Assembly: GCA_963816745.1 (NCBI GenBank)
Contig: CAWFLQ010000009.1
Coordinates: forward strand, 372,001-436,000
Length of the DNA stretch: 64,000 nt
Origin: VAZQ01 sp963816745
Lineage (GTDB): Bacteria > Pseudomonadota > Alphaproteobacteria > Rhizobiales > Xanthobacteraceae
Reading direction: 5' to 3'
In this document: positions 18,888 to 28,163 of the stretch, one piece after another
How positions within the stretch are numbered: the first letter of the stretch is position 1
Layout of the letters: every line of letters starts with the position of its first letter
Position numbers and translations under genes: made by a program
The notes under the pieces: model-generated
Told to the model about the DNA's origin: nothing
The model's database searches: none
What the model saw: only the letters and a program-made list of their open reading frames with translations

Positions 18888-19072
18888 GGCGGATCGTTTG
18901 CGCTGGAGCGCATGAGCATCGCCAGCGCCAGCACCCGAACGGTCAGCGGGCTGTCGGGAAACGCCGAACGCAGCTTTCTGAGCGCCTCGGCATGCGATGT
19001 CGTCCCCATGATCCGCTCGACCATGGTCTGGGCAAGCTCCTTGCCCACATTCGGCTCAGTGACTGATCCCAT
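18872..19072 (-). CDS. Small conserved hypothetical protein
   Basis: A 66-residue frame on the opposite strand overlaps the livF tail by 16 bases. The sequence has a helical, protein-like pattern (GKELAQTMVERIMGTTSHAE, then LRKLRSAFPDSPLTVRVLAL) and resembles short uncharacterised rhizobial proteins ending LRxAFPxxPLxxRVxALxxLMRR. No transmembrane segment or signal peptide. Function unknown. It is kept because its composition is unlike an antisense shadow and most of it lies outside livF. Confidence 0.45.
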
Positions 19073-19275
19073 TGGGCGTTGTCCCCCGCAAATAGAGCGG
19101 CTGCCCGGCGATACGCAGACTGGTCCCGGCTGGTTACCAGATCGTTAACGGCGACCCGCCGTGGCGGGTTCCATCGCCCCGCTTGCGCGCTGCGCCGCGC
19201 CGATGCAAGGTCCCGCCCCCGCCGGAAAACACATCAAACGCAACGCCTTTGGCCGGCGTTTTCAGGAGGTTCGCC

Positions 19276-19881
19276 ATGAAGCTTTATTTTGCGCCCGGTG
19301 CCTGTTCGCTCTCGCCCCACATCGTCCTGCGCGAGGCGGGCGCCAAATTCGATCTCGAGCAGGTCGATTTGCGCGAGAAGAAGACCAAGAAGGGCGATGA
19401 CTATTGGCAGATCAACGGGAAGGGACAGGTGCCGCTGCTCGAGCTCGACAGCGGCGAGCGGCTCAGCGAAGGCCCGGCGATCGTGCAATACGTCGCCGAC
19501 AAGAACCCGTCCGCCGGGCTGGTGCCGGCTGCCGGCACCATGGAGCGATACCAGGTGCAGGGATGGCTCACCCATATCGGCACCGAGCTGCACAAGACCT
19601 TCGGCCCGATGTTCCGGCCGACCACGCCGGACGCCTACAAGGCGATCTCGAAGGAGACTCTCGCCACCAAGTACAAGAACATCGACAAGCATCTCGCCGG
19701 CAAGCAGTACCTGATGGGCGACAAGTTCAGCGTCGCCGATGCCTACCTGTTCACGGTGACGCGTTGGTCGCCGCGTGTCGAGTTCGACTTGTCGCCGTTC
19801 CCCAACGTCAAGGCTTTCATGGATCGTGTGGCGGCGCGCCCGAAGGTCCAGGAGGCGCTGAAGGCGGAAGGGCTGGCGTAA
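19276..19881 (+). CDS. gstA: Beta-class glutathione S-transferase
   Basis: Intact 201-residue protein with a strong AGGAGG ribosome site six bases before the ATG. MKLYFAPGACSLSPHIVLRE contains the CSLSPH motif of bacterial beta-class enzymes with the active-site cysteine; the thioredoxin half continues NGKGQVPLLELDSGERLSEG (cis-Pro and SEG-type glutathione contacts), and the helical half has MGDKFSVADAYLFTVTRW. It conjugates or reduces with glutathione in the cytoplasm. It stands alone, about 390 bases after the importer genes. Confidence 0.92.
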   Translation: MKLYFAPGACSLSPHIVLREAGAKFDLEQVDLREKKTKKGDDYWQINGKGQVPLLELDSGERLSEGPAIVQYVADKNPSAGLVPAAGTMERYQVQGWLTHIGTELHKTFGPMFRPTTPDAYKAISKETLATKYKNIDKHLAGKQYLMGDKFSVADAYLFTVTRWSPRVEFDLSPFPNVKAFMDRVAARPKVQEALKAEGLA

Positions 19882-20041
19882 TAGCTAGACCCTTCGATGA
19901 CCGACGGCGGAAGGCGGAGATTTCGCCGTCGGCGCTCCCGTTCCTTGAGGGGCGATGTCCGTCGATCAGGGGTGGCAATTAACTGGTTACTGATGCGTAA
20001 ATGTGGTAGTTTGTTACACCTCTCAGTTGGGGCGGCGTACC

Positions 20042-21874
20042 ATGGTATTCGGCCGGAGCGCGGACAGCGACGCGCTTTTCCATTTCGTGATGATCAAGCC
20101 GTCGCATTACGATGACGACGGCTATCCCATCCAGTGGTTCCGCTCGGCAATTCCGTCCAACACGCTCGCCTGCCTGAACGGATTGGCGGTGGACGCCCAA
20201 CGCCGCAACGTGCTGGGAGCCGGCGTCGAAATCCGCCTGCATACCTATGACGAGACCAACCGGCGGGTCCGCCCGGACCGGATCATCCGGCAGATCCGCA
20301 AGGAGGGCGGCAGGGCGCTGATCGGCCTGGTCGGCGTGCAGTCGAACCAGTTTCCCCGCGCCGTCGATCTGGCGCGGCCGTTCCTCGCCGCCGGGCTGCC
20401 GGTCTGCATCGGCGGCTTCCACATCTCCGGCTGCATCGCGATGCTGCCGGAGATACCGCCGGACATGCGCGCGGCGCAGGAGCTCGGCATTTCATTCTTC
20501 GCCGGCGAGGCGGAGGAGCGCCGCTTCGACGAGGTGCTGTGCGATGCCTGGAACGGCGCGCTCAAGCCGATTTACAATCACATGGACAAGCTTCCCTCGC
20601 TCAACGGCGAGCCGCCGCCGTTCCTGCCGCGCGAGCACGTGCGGCGGACCTCGGGATCGCTCTCCAGCGTCGACCTCGGCCGCGGCTGTCCGTATCAGTG
20701 CTCGTTCTGCACCATCATCAATGTCCAGGGACGCAAGAGCCGGTTCCGCTCGGCCGACGATCTCGAGCGGATCGTGCGCGAGAACTACGCGCAGGGCATC
20801 AAGCGCTTCTTCATCACCGACGACAACTTCGCCCGCAATCGCGACTGGGAGGTGCTGTTCGACCGCCTGATCCGTTTGCGCAACGGCGAGTTTCCAAAGA
20901 TCGGCTTTACGATCCAGGTCGACACGCTCTGCCACAAGATTCCGAACTTCATCGAGAAGGCGGCGCAGGCCGGCGTCCGCCGGGTGTTCATCGGGCTGGA
21001 AAACATCAACCCCGACAATCTGATCGCCGCCAAGAAGCGCCAGAACAAGATCACCGAGTACCGGGAGATGCTGCAGAAGTGGCGCGATCACGGCGCCATC
21101 ACCTATGCCGGCTATATCCTCGGTTTCCCCGGTGACAGCAAGGAATCGATCGTCCGCGATATCGAGATCATCAAGCGCGAGCTGCCGCTCGACATTCTGG
21201 AGTTCTTTTTTCTCACGCCGCTGCCGGGCTCGGAGGATCACAAGGTTCTTTGGACGAAAGGGGTCTGGATGGACCCCGACATGAACAAGTACGACCTCAA
21301 CCATCGCGTCTCGCATCATCCCAAGATGTCGGATGCGGAATGGGAGGACGCTTATCGTGCGGCGTGGGCGGCCTACTACACTCCGGAGCACGTGCGCACG
21401 ATCCTGCGCCGCTCCGCCGCCTGCCGGCTCGGGCGCCCGGGCACGACGCTCACCACGATCCTGTGGTTCTACCTGATGATCGCATTCGAGGGCGTGCATC
21501 CGCTCGAGGGCGGCGCTTTGCGATTGAAGTTCCGCCGCGACCGGCGCCTCGGCGTCCGGCGGGAGAATCCGCTGCTCTTCTATCCACGCTATGTCGGCGA
21601 GACGCTGATCAAGGCGTGGCGCTACTGGCGGGTCTACAAGCGCTTCAAGGCCACGCTCGACGAGACTCTGGCCGCGCCCGACCGCTGGACCTACTCCGAC
21701 CTCGCGATCGCGCCGCCGCAGACCGACGAGTTCGAGGCGCTCGATCTCTACCACGCGACCAGCGGCGGCGAGGCCGCGCTGGCGCGCATGCGCCGCGACG
21801 ATGCGATCCGCGGGACTTCGCACGGACCGGTCGATCAAGCGACCAGCGCGGCGGCGACGGTCGCGGCGGAATGA
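20042..21874 (+). CDS. Radical SAM protein with B12-binding-like N-terminal region
   Basis: Intact 610-residue protein. Residues 1-200 resemble a Rossmann-like cobalamin-binding region (ALIGLVGVQSNQFPRAVDLA, GLPVCIGGFHISGC) but without an evident DxHxxG cobalamin ligand. From about residue 215 the radical SAM core carries the cluster motif GRGCPYQCSFCTI (CxxxCxxC), then FFITDDNFARNRDW, IGFTIQVDTLCHKIP and VFIGLENINPDNL. A C-terminal 180-residue extension is unassigned and partly hydrophobic. The ATG at 20042 is used because the longer frame lacks a ribosome site. It generates a 5'-deoxyadenosyl radical; substrate unknown. The next gene, on the same strand, is a membrane glycosyltransferase. 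Confidence 0.85.
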   Translation: MVFGRSADSDALFHFVMIKPSHYDDDGYPIQWFRSAIPSNTLACLNGLAVDAQRRNVLGAGVEIRLHTYDETNRRVRPDRIIRQIRKEGGRALIGLVGVQSNQFPRAVDLARPFLAAGLPVCIGGFHISGCIAMLPEIPPDMRAAQELGISFFAGEAEERRFDEVLCDAWNGALKPIYNHMDKLPSLNGEPPPFLPREHVRRTSGSLSSVDLGRGCPYQCSFCTIINVQGRKSRFRSADDLERIVRENYAQGIKRFFITDDNFARNRDWEVLFDRLIRLRNGEFPKIGFTIQVDTLCHKIPNFIEKAAQAGVRRVFIGLENINPDNLIAAKKRQNKITEYREMLQKWRDHGAITYAGYILGFPGDSKESIVRDIEIIKRELPLDILEFFFLTPLPGSEDHKVLWTKGVWMDPDMNKYDLNHRVSHHPKMSDAEWEDAYRAAWAAYYTPEHVRTILRRSAACRLGRPGTTLTTILWFYLMIAFEGVHPLEGGALRLKFRRDRRLGVRRENPLLFYPRYVGETLIKAWRYWRVYKRFKATLDETLAAPDRWTYSDLAIAPPQTDEFEALDLYHATSGGEAALARMRRDDAIRGTSHGPVDQATSAAATVAAE

Positions 21875-21904
21875 TGCGGTAGGCTGGGGCGGTCGCTTCG
21901 CAAC

Positions 21905-21950
21905 GAGGGCGCATCCGGTTTGGAAAACCCGGTTTCACTTTTCCGGGATA
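21905..21950. repeat. Degenerate dispersed element with gg(t)ttt-cggg palindrome
   Basis: The stretch gcatccggtttggaaaaccc followed by ggtttcacttttccgggata is a degenerate copy of a rhizobial intergenic element that normally reads like ggaaaaccggtttccacttttccggatcatgc. A further degenerate copy follows the hairpin at 59291-59327. It lies between the radical SAM and GT87-like genes and could be a transcript hairpin. Confidence 0.4.
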
Positions 21951-22007
21951 TGCGCTACGCCATTGATCTCGGCGACGCATTCGCCGTCGCTTCTCCAGGA
22001 CATCGGA

Positions 22008-23270
22008 ATGAACATCGAATTTTTCCGGCGGTGGGGACCGTGGTTCGCCCTCGCCGTGGGCGTTGTCGCGTATTATCCGCGGTTCATCAAATTTCCGAAC
22101 GGGATGACGCTCTACCCGCAGGCCGCGGAATGCATGCGGATGCACGAGATCATGCGGATTTGCGCGTACGACTTCACCTATCCCCCCGCGTTCGGCTTTC
22201 TCATGACACCGTTCGTGCCGATGCCGATGGAGCTGCGCAACCTCGTCTGGTACGCGCTCACGCTCGGCGCAATGGTGCTGTCGTGTTGGCTCTGTGAGAA
22301 TCTCGCAAGACGGCTGTATCCGGGGCCATGGACACAGAGGGAGCTCGTCTGGCTGCGCGTCGCGAGTTTGCTTCTCAGCGCGAAGTTCCTGCTCGCGGTG
22401 CTGGAGAACCAGGCCTATGACGCGCTGCCGTTGGTGCTCGTTCTGGGCGGGATTTTTTGGCTGGCAACGGGACGTCCGCTGGCGGGAGCCGCGTCGCTCG
22501 GTCTTGCCGCCGTGATCAAGGCGACGCCGCTGATCTTTCTGCCGTACCTTCTGCTCAAGCGCCGCTTCCTCGCGGCAGCATGTTTTCTTGCCGTCGTCGT
22601 GATCGTTTCAATCCTTCCCGATCTTTTCTATGCGCCGAAGGGCGCGGAGCACGGATATCTCGGCACTTGGCTTCGCGAGATCGCGAGCCCGTCACTGCGC
22701 GATGTCCAGGGAGGGGTACCGAACCACTTCTGGGCCGGACGCAATTTTCTCAATCATTCGCTGCGCGGCCTTGTCGCGCGGATGATGGACGAGTTCGCAA
22801 ATCCCGGCTTGTTCAAGGCCGCCCTCTATCTGACATGGCTCGCGTTCGCCGCCGTGCTCGGCCTGCTGCTGCTCAAGTCTCCGCGGCGTGACGAGTTCGT
22901 CGCGGTGGACGGAGCTCTGCTGCTGCTCGCCACGCTCATGCTGTCGCCGATGACCAGCCGTTCGCACTACATCGTCCTGCTGCTTCCATACTATGTGCTT
23001 GTCGCAGCCGTCATTCGCGACGCATCGATGCGCCGGTTGGGCGGCTTGGCGCTCGTCTCGAGCTTCATTCTGCTCACCGGGACGAGCAACGACGTGGTCG
23101 GAAGCCGTGTCACCGAATGGGCGTACCAGACAGGCCACCTGGTGATCGGTGCGTTGCTGCTGATGGTCGGCGTTGCCGCGATCGTCTTGCGCCGGGCGGC
23201 GACCGATGACCTGCGCGACGCGGAGCCCGATCAGCGCGTGCGCCAGACGAGCAGCGACGCGACGACGTAG
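22008..23270 (+). CDS. Polyprenol-linked membrane glycosyltransferase, GT87/DUF2029-like
   Basis: Intact 420-residue integral membrane protein with about ten hydrophobic segments, for example WFALAVGVVAYYPRF, LVWYALTLGAMVLSCWL and GALLLLATLMLSPMTSRSHY. The pattern, early acidic and aromatic loop (ICAYDFTYPPAFGFLMTP), NQAYDALPLVLVLGG and late SPMTSRSHYIVLLLPYYV, matches the DUF2029/GT87 group, mannosyl- or arabinosyl-transferases that use polyprenyl-phosphate sugars at the outer face of the inner membrane. The ATG at 22008 is chosen among longer possibilities. Its 3' end overlaps the convergent GT2-GtrA gene by 40 bases, which may make the sugar donor for it. Confidence 0.78.
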   Translation: MNIEFFRRWGPWFALAVGVVAYYPRFIKFPNGMTLYPQAAECMRMHEIMRICAYDFTYPPAFGFLMTPFVPMPMELRNLVWYALTLGAMVLSCWLCENLARRLYPGPWTQRELVWLRVASLLLSAKFLLAVLENQAYDALPLVLVLGGIFWLATGRPLAGAASLGLAAVIKATPLIFLPYLLLKRRFLAAACFLAVVVIVSILPDLFYAPKGAEHGYLGTWLREIASPSLRDVQGGVPNHFWAGRNFLNHSLRGLVARMMDEFANPGLFKAALYLTWLAFAAVLGLLLLKSPRRDEFVAVDGALLLLATLMLSPMTSRSHYIVLLLPYYVLVAAVIRDASMRRLGGLALVSSFILLTGTSNDVVGSRVTEWAYQTGHLVIGALLLMVGVAAIVLRRAATDDLRDAEPDQRVRQTSSDATT

Positions 23271-24382
23271 TTCCAGACGACGCCGATGACGGCGCCGGCG
23301 AGCCCAGCGATCCACCATTTCTGGGCATTGCTGAACAGCCAATCGCTGACGCCGATATTGGACACCACGCCAACGAGCGAGATGACGTAAAAGCCCAGCA
23401 TGCCGCCCAGATACGCCCAGCCCTTCAGGCGGCGGTCGCGGTAGGTGAGGGCGTTGTTGATCGCGAAGTTGCTGGCAATGGCGACCATCGTCGCCGCGAT
23501 CTGGGCCCAAATGAAATTGAGACCGATTGCGTGAAGCGACGCGGCCAGAACGGCGAAATGCACGGCGATGCCGGTCGCGCCGACGAAGCAGAACAGGACG
23601 AACCGCAAAGATATGAGATCGTTGCTCGCCTTGGCGAGAATGAGACCAAGATATTCGAGCGCGGCCCCGGCATCGAGCTTGCTTTCGCCATGGTGGCGCG
23701 GCCGAAACGTGTAGGGCAATTCGGCAATTCTCAGATCGGCGCCGGCGGTGATCGCGATATCGAGCAGGATCTTGAAGCCCTGTGTTGAAAGCTTTTCCGC
23801 GAACCGATCGACAATCGTACGCCGCAGCATGAAAAAGCCGCTCATCGGGTCGCTCAGTCGAAGATCGAACGCGCGCAATGCGAAGTCGGTCGCGATGCGG
23901 CTGCTCCATGCGCGGCGGGACGAGAGCCCATGCGCGGCGGTGCCCTCGGCATAGCGCGTCGCAACCACGAGATCCGCTGCGTCGCCGCGCAGCAGCTCCA
24001 GCATCGATCGCAGCAGTGTTTCGTCGTGCTGCAGATCGCCGTCCATCACGGCGACGAAGTCGGCTGTGCTCGCGAGTATGCCCTCCAGGCACGCCCCGGA
24101 GAGGCCGCGCCTGCCCAGGCGGCGAATGCAGCGCACACGATGATCGGTCGCGCCGATGCTCTTGACGAGCGAGGCGGTACCATCAGGCGAGTTGTCGTTG
24201 ACGACGATGAGCTCCCAACTGATGCCGGCGAGGCTCGCCCGCAGCCGATCGACGACGATGGGGATGTTGCCCCGCTCGTTGTAGGTCGGAATGACGATGC
24301 TGAGCGCGGGCGCGGGCCGGAGCCCTGCGGCCAGCGAAGCGCCTTCCGGCGCCTCCGAAGCCGATGTGGTCGCCCGTAGCAT
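23231..24382 (-). CDS. GT2 polyprenyl-phosphate glycosyltransferase fused to GtrA membrane domain
   Basis: Intact 383-residue protein in two parts. Residues about 25-235 are a DPM1/GtrB-like GT2 domain: LSIVIPTYNERGNIPIVVDR, LIVVNDNSPDGTASLVKSIG, FVAVMDGDLQHD (DxD metal site) and FRPRHHGESKL. Residues about 245-383 form a four-helix GtrA-type domain: LRFVLFCFVGATGIAVHFAV, ASNFAINNALTYRDRRLKGW and WNYVVASLLVWR. The enzyme would load a sugar onto polyprenyl phosphate and the GtrA part would aid flipping. Together with the GT87-like gene this suits periplasmic sugar modification of lipid A, O-antigen or another lipid. It follows the FAH gene by three bases. Confidence 0.88.
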   Translation of the reverse strand: MLRATTSASEAPEGASLAAGLRPAPALSIVIPTYNERGNIPIVVDRLRASLAGISWELIVVNDNSPDGTASLVKSIGATDHRVRCIRRLGRRGLSGACLEGILASTADFVAVMDGDLQHDETLLRSMLELLRGDAADLVVATRYAEGTAAHGLSSRRAWSSRIATDFALRAFDLRLSDPMSGFFMLRRTIVDRFAEKLSTQGFKILLDIAITAGADLRIAELPYTFRPRHHGESKLDAGAALEYLGLILAKASNDLISLRFVLFCFVGATGIAVHFAVLAASLHAIGLNFIWAQIAATMVAIASNFAINNALTYRDRRLKGWAYLGGMLGFYVISLVGVVSNIGVSDWLFSNAQKWWIAGLAGAVIGVVWNYVVASLLVWRTR

Positions 24383-24385
24383 GCG

Positions 24386-25093
24386 TTACGCCGGCGGGCC
24401 GATCGTCACCGTCAGCTTGCCGACGCCCTCGATCTCGCATTCGAGCTTGTCGCCAGCGACCGTCGCGGCCACGCCCGAGGGCGTCCCGGTCATGATGATG
24501 TCGCCGGCGGCGAGCTCGACCATCTCGCAGAGCTTCACGATCACTTCGGGCACGTTCCAGATCATCTGCGCGAGGTCGCCGTCCTGGCGAACCGTGCCGT
24601 TGGCCTTGAGCGCGATGCGGCCCTTGCTCGGATGGCCGATCTTGCTCGCCGGCTGCAACGGTCCGCACGGCGCCGACGCGTCGAACGCCTTGCCGATCTC
24701 CCACGGCCGCTTCATGTCGCGCGAGGCGATCTGCAGGTCGCGGCGGGTGAGGTCGATGCCGACGCCGTAGCCCCAGATGCAGTCGAGCGCCTTCTCCAGC
24801 CTGATGTTGCGGCCGCCCGACTTGAGCGCCACCACCAGCTCGACCTCGTGATGCATGTCCTTGGTGAGCGACGGATAGGGCACGGTCGCGCCGTCGGGCA
24901 CGACCGCGTCCGCCGGCTTGGAGAAGAAGAACGGCGGGTCGCGCACGTCGTGGCCCATCTCCTTGATGTGCTCTTCGTAATTGCGGCCGACGCACCAGAT
25001 GCGGCGCACCGGAAACGCCTGGTCGCTGCCGGCAATCGCGATGGCGGCCTGCGGCGGCGGCGTGATGACATAGCTCTTCGTGTCAGCGCTCAT
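24386..25093 (-). CDS. Fumarylacetoacetate hydrolase (FAH) family protein
   Basis: Intact 235-residue protein. The FAH core is clear: RIWCVGRNYEEHIKEMG, PFFFSKPADAVV, the metal-site glutamates in DMHHEVELVVALK, the aspartate in GYGVGIDLTRRDLQ, and the C-terminal GDIIMTGTPSGVAATVAGDK. Family members are metal-dependent C-C hydrolases, decarboxylases or isomerases of acylpyruvates. The substrate is unknown. It lies just upstream of the GT2-GtrA gene on the same strand, an association with no obvious logic, and downstream of an MsbA-like exporter. Confidence 0.9.
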   Translation of the reverse strand: MSADTKSYVITPPPQAAIAIAGSDQAFPVRRIWCVGRNYEEHIKEMGHDVRDPPFFFSKPADAVVPDGATVPYPSLTKDMHHEVELVVALKSGGRNIRLEKALDCIWGYGVGIDLTRRDLQIASRDMKRPWEIGKAFDASAPCGPLQPASKIGHPSKGRIALKANGTVRQDGDLAQMIWNVPEVIVKLCEMVELAAGDIIMTGTPSGVAATVAGDKLECEIEGVGKLTVTIGPPA

Positions 25094-25118
25094 GGTCTCT
25101 CTTTCGGTTTGCTCGACG

Positions 25119-26926
25119 TCAGCAGGCGGCGGCCGGCGGGCTCGGCTCCTGATCGCGCAGCTGCAGGCGGTAGAACGACGCGTAGCGCCCGCCCTTGCGC
25201 AGCAGCTCGTCGTGGCGGCCGGATTCGGCGACGGCTCCGTCCTCGATCACGAAGATGCGGTCGGCATGCGACGACGGTATGCAGGCGGTGCGCGATCACG
25301 ATCGTCGTGCGGCCCTGGCAGAGGTGCTCGATCGCGCCCTGCACCTGGCGCTCGGATTCGGAATCGAGCGACGCGGTCGCCTCGTCGAGCAGGATGATCG
25401 GCGCGTCCTTGAGCAGCGCGCGCGCGACCGCGATGCGCTGGCGCTCGCCGCCGGACGACCTGCATGCCGTGCTCGCCGACCTGGGTGTCGTAGCCGCGCG
25501 GGAAGGCCATGATGAAGTCGTGCGCATAGGCCGCCTTGGCGGCGGCGACGATCTCGGCCTCGGTGCGCATCGGCTTCGGCCGAGCGCGATGTTGTCGCGC
25601 ACCGAGCCGCGGAACAGGAAGACGTCCTGTCCGACATAGGCGAGCTGGCCGCGCAGCGAGCGGCGCGATACTCCGGCGATGTTCTGACCGTCGATGACGA
25701 TCGCGCCGCCGTCGACCTCGTAGAACCGCAGGATCAGGTTGAGGATCGTCGATTTGCCGCCGCCGGAAGGGCCGACCAGCGCGGTCACCTTGCCCGGCTC
25801 GGCGACGAACGACAGGTTCCGGATCACCTTCTCGCCCGGCCGGTAGCCGAATTGCACGTCCGCGAACTCGACGCGCGCCGTCGACAGCTTCAGCGCCGGC
25901 TTGTGCGTCGTCGGGCTGCTCGGTCGGCGGATGGTCGATGCACGTCGAACAGGATGCGCACGCCGACCAGCCCGCTGTTGAGGTCGATGTTGAGGCGGGC
26001 GAGCCGCTTCGCCGGCTCATAGGCCAGCATGAAGGCGGCGAGGAACGAGAAGAACTGGCCCGGCGTGGCGCCGGTCTCGATCACGCGGTAGCCGCCGTAG
26101 ATCAGCGCGCCCGCGATCGCGAAGCCGCCGAGCGCCTCCATCAGCGGGCTCGAGCGATAGGCGACCCGCGCCCACTTGTTCGCTTCCTTCTCGAGGTCGG
26201 CGACATTGGCGTCGAAGCGCTTGCGCATGCCGTCCTCGAGCGTGAACGCCTTGACGATGCGGATGCCCTGCAGGGTCTCCTGCAGCGTCTCGAGCATGCG
26301 GGTATTGCCGGTGAACTGCTCGTGCGCGATCGTCTTGATGCGCTTGATCAGCTTGCGCAGCACCAGCATCGCCGGCGGCACCACGACGACGCTGAACAGC
26401 GACATCACCGGATCCTGCACGCCATGACGGCGGCGAGCCCGATGAGCGAGAGCAGATCGCGGCCGATCGAGGTGACGAGCAGGTTGAGCACCTGGCTCGC
26501 GGCGGCGGCGCCGGTGGTGAGCCGCGCGATGAACTCGGAGCTGTGGCGGTCGGCGAAGAAGCCGACATTGTGCTGCAGCAGCTTCGCGAACATCTTGCGC
26601 TGATTGTCGGCGATGATGCTGTTGCCGATGCGCGCGAGCGTGAGCGCCGACCCGTAGGTCGCCAGCGCCTTGACCATGAAGATCGCGGCGGTCACCAGCG
26701 CCAGCCAGAAGATGCCCGGGAGGTTCTTGTGGACATAGGCCAGGTTGATCACGTCGCCGATCAGATAGGCGCCGAGCGCGGTGCTGGCCGCGGCGATCAC
26801 CATCAGGCCGAACGCGAGCGCATAGCGCCGCCATTGGCGCGCCGCCTGCTCCACGAGCAGCCGCCGGACCAGGGCGGGCGTGCCGTTGGGGTCCGCGAAC
26901 AGCCTTTGAAAATACGATCCGAGCAT
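25119..26926 (-). CDS. MsbA-like ABC exporter (fused permease and ATPase), heavily frameshifted
   Basis: About 600 residues after repair, the normal length. Membrane half: ALAFGLMVIAAASTALGAYL, RIGNSIIADNQRKMFAKLLQ, FADRHSSEFIARLTTGAAAA, then after a deletion near 26421 MSLFSVVVVPPAMLVLRKLI and the coupling region ETLQGIRIVKAFTLEDGMRK. ATPase half: Walker A ALVGPSGGGKSTILNLIL, Q-loop AYVGQDVFLFRGSVRDNIAL, signature SGGERQRIAVARALLKDAPI, Walker B IILLDEATASLDSESE and switch AHRLHT. Shifts near 25942, 25910, 25583, 25456 and 25268 break the frame. It would flip a lipid-linked glycan or lipid A; its place before galE and waaC favours LPS. Confidence 0.85.
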
Positions 26927-27041
26927 CCGGCCCCGTTACGCGGCGCAAGCAGGTCCGGGCGGTAAAGCGGTGGCCCTGCAGCGTGCCGTTCTTGCCCAGG
27001 CCGGGGCGGTTTTTCAAGCGGAATCGGCGCCTTGAGCCACC

Positions 27042-28031
27042 TCAGCGGTTGCGCGCCGCGAGCTTGCGCTCCCACGCCAGCGCATGGGTGACGATGGTAT
27101 CCAGATCGTCGAAATGCGGCTGCCATTCGAGGGTCGCGCGGATGCGCTCGGAGGCGGCGACGATCTGCGCCGGGTCGCCCGCGCGCCGGCCGGCGAACTC
27201 GACCTTGAAGTCGACGCCCGATACCCGCTTGACGGTTTCGATCACCTCGCGCACCGAGAAGCCGCGGCCATAGCCGCAATTGAACGTCACCGACGCGCCG
27301 CCGCCGCGCAGATAGGCGAGGGCGTCGGAGATGCGCGCGCACCAGATCGGAGACGTGGATGTAGTCGCGGATGCAGGTGCCGTCGGGCGTCGGATAGTCG
27401 GTGCCGAAGACGTCCATCTTCGCGCCGCCGGCCGAGCGCGGTCTCGACCGCGACCTTGATGAGATGGGTCGCGCCCTTGGTCGACTGGCCGGTGCGTCCG
27501 AGCGGATCGGCGCCGGCGACGTTGAAGTAGCGCAGGATCACGTGACGCAGTCCGTGGCGGCACCGGCGTCGCGCAGCATGATCTCGGTCATCAGCTTCGA
27601 GGAGCCATAGGGCGACATCGGCGCCGTCGGATCGTCCTCGCGCACCGGCACGCGCTCCGGATTGCCGTAGACCGCCGCGGTCGAGGAGAAGATGAAATGA
27701 CGCACGCCGCCCTTGACCGCGCACTCGATCAGCGCGCGCGAGTTCACCGTGTTGTTGCGGTAGTAGCCGAGCGGATCGGCGACCGAGTCCGGCACCACGA
27801 TCGAGGCGGCAAAATGGATGATGGCGTCGACGCCGTGCTCCGCGATCAGCGCGGCGACGCAGCGCCTGGTCGCCGGTTTCGCCGATGACGAGCGGCACGC
27901 CCTCCGGCACCGCCCAATCGAAGCCGGTGGTGAGATTGTCGAGCACCACCACGCGCTCGCCGGCATCGAGGAGCGCGTAGAACCATGTGGCTTCCGATAT
28001 AGCCGGCGCCGCCGGTGACCAGGACCGTCAT
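27042..28031 (-). CDS. galE: UDP-glucose 4-epimerase, frameshifted
   Basis: MTVLVTGGAGYIGSH gives the NAD site; repaired reading continues YALLDAGERVVVLDNLTTGF, ALIAEHGVDAIIHFAASIVV, FIFSSTAAVYGNPERVP and the catalytic SPYGSSKLMTE (YxxxK). Then LRYFNVAGADPLGRTGQS, VFGTDYPTPDGTCIRDYIHV, GYGRGFSVREVIETVKRVSG and AGRRAGDPAQIVAASERI, all GalE hallmarks. Shifts near 27983, 27859, 27553, 27436 and 27340 split it. About 328 residues repaired. It interconverts UDP-glucose and UDP-galactose (or the N-acetyl forms) for envelope glycans and lies upstream of the MsbA-like gene on the same strand. Confidence 0.88.
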
Positions 28032-28163
28032 GCTCGGAACTCGCGCTGTCCCATCCGATGCTATGTTAACGGGGCCGGATGAAAATCACGTTAGCGGGCT
28101 GCATGCACGTCTTCGCCGCCGGTGACAAGCCGGGACGCTCCGTATATGAGGCTGCCCTGAAAC

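Noticed and set aside
20492..21838. A 448-codon minus-strand frame opposite the radical SAM gene
   Set aside because: No motifs and typical shadow composition; the plus-strand protein is intact with a CxxxCxxC motif.
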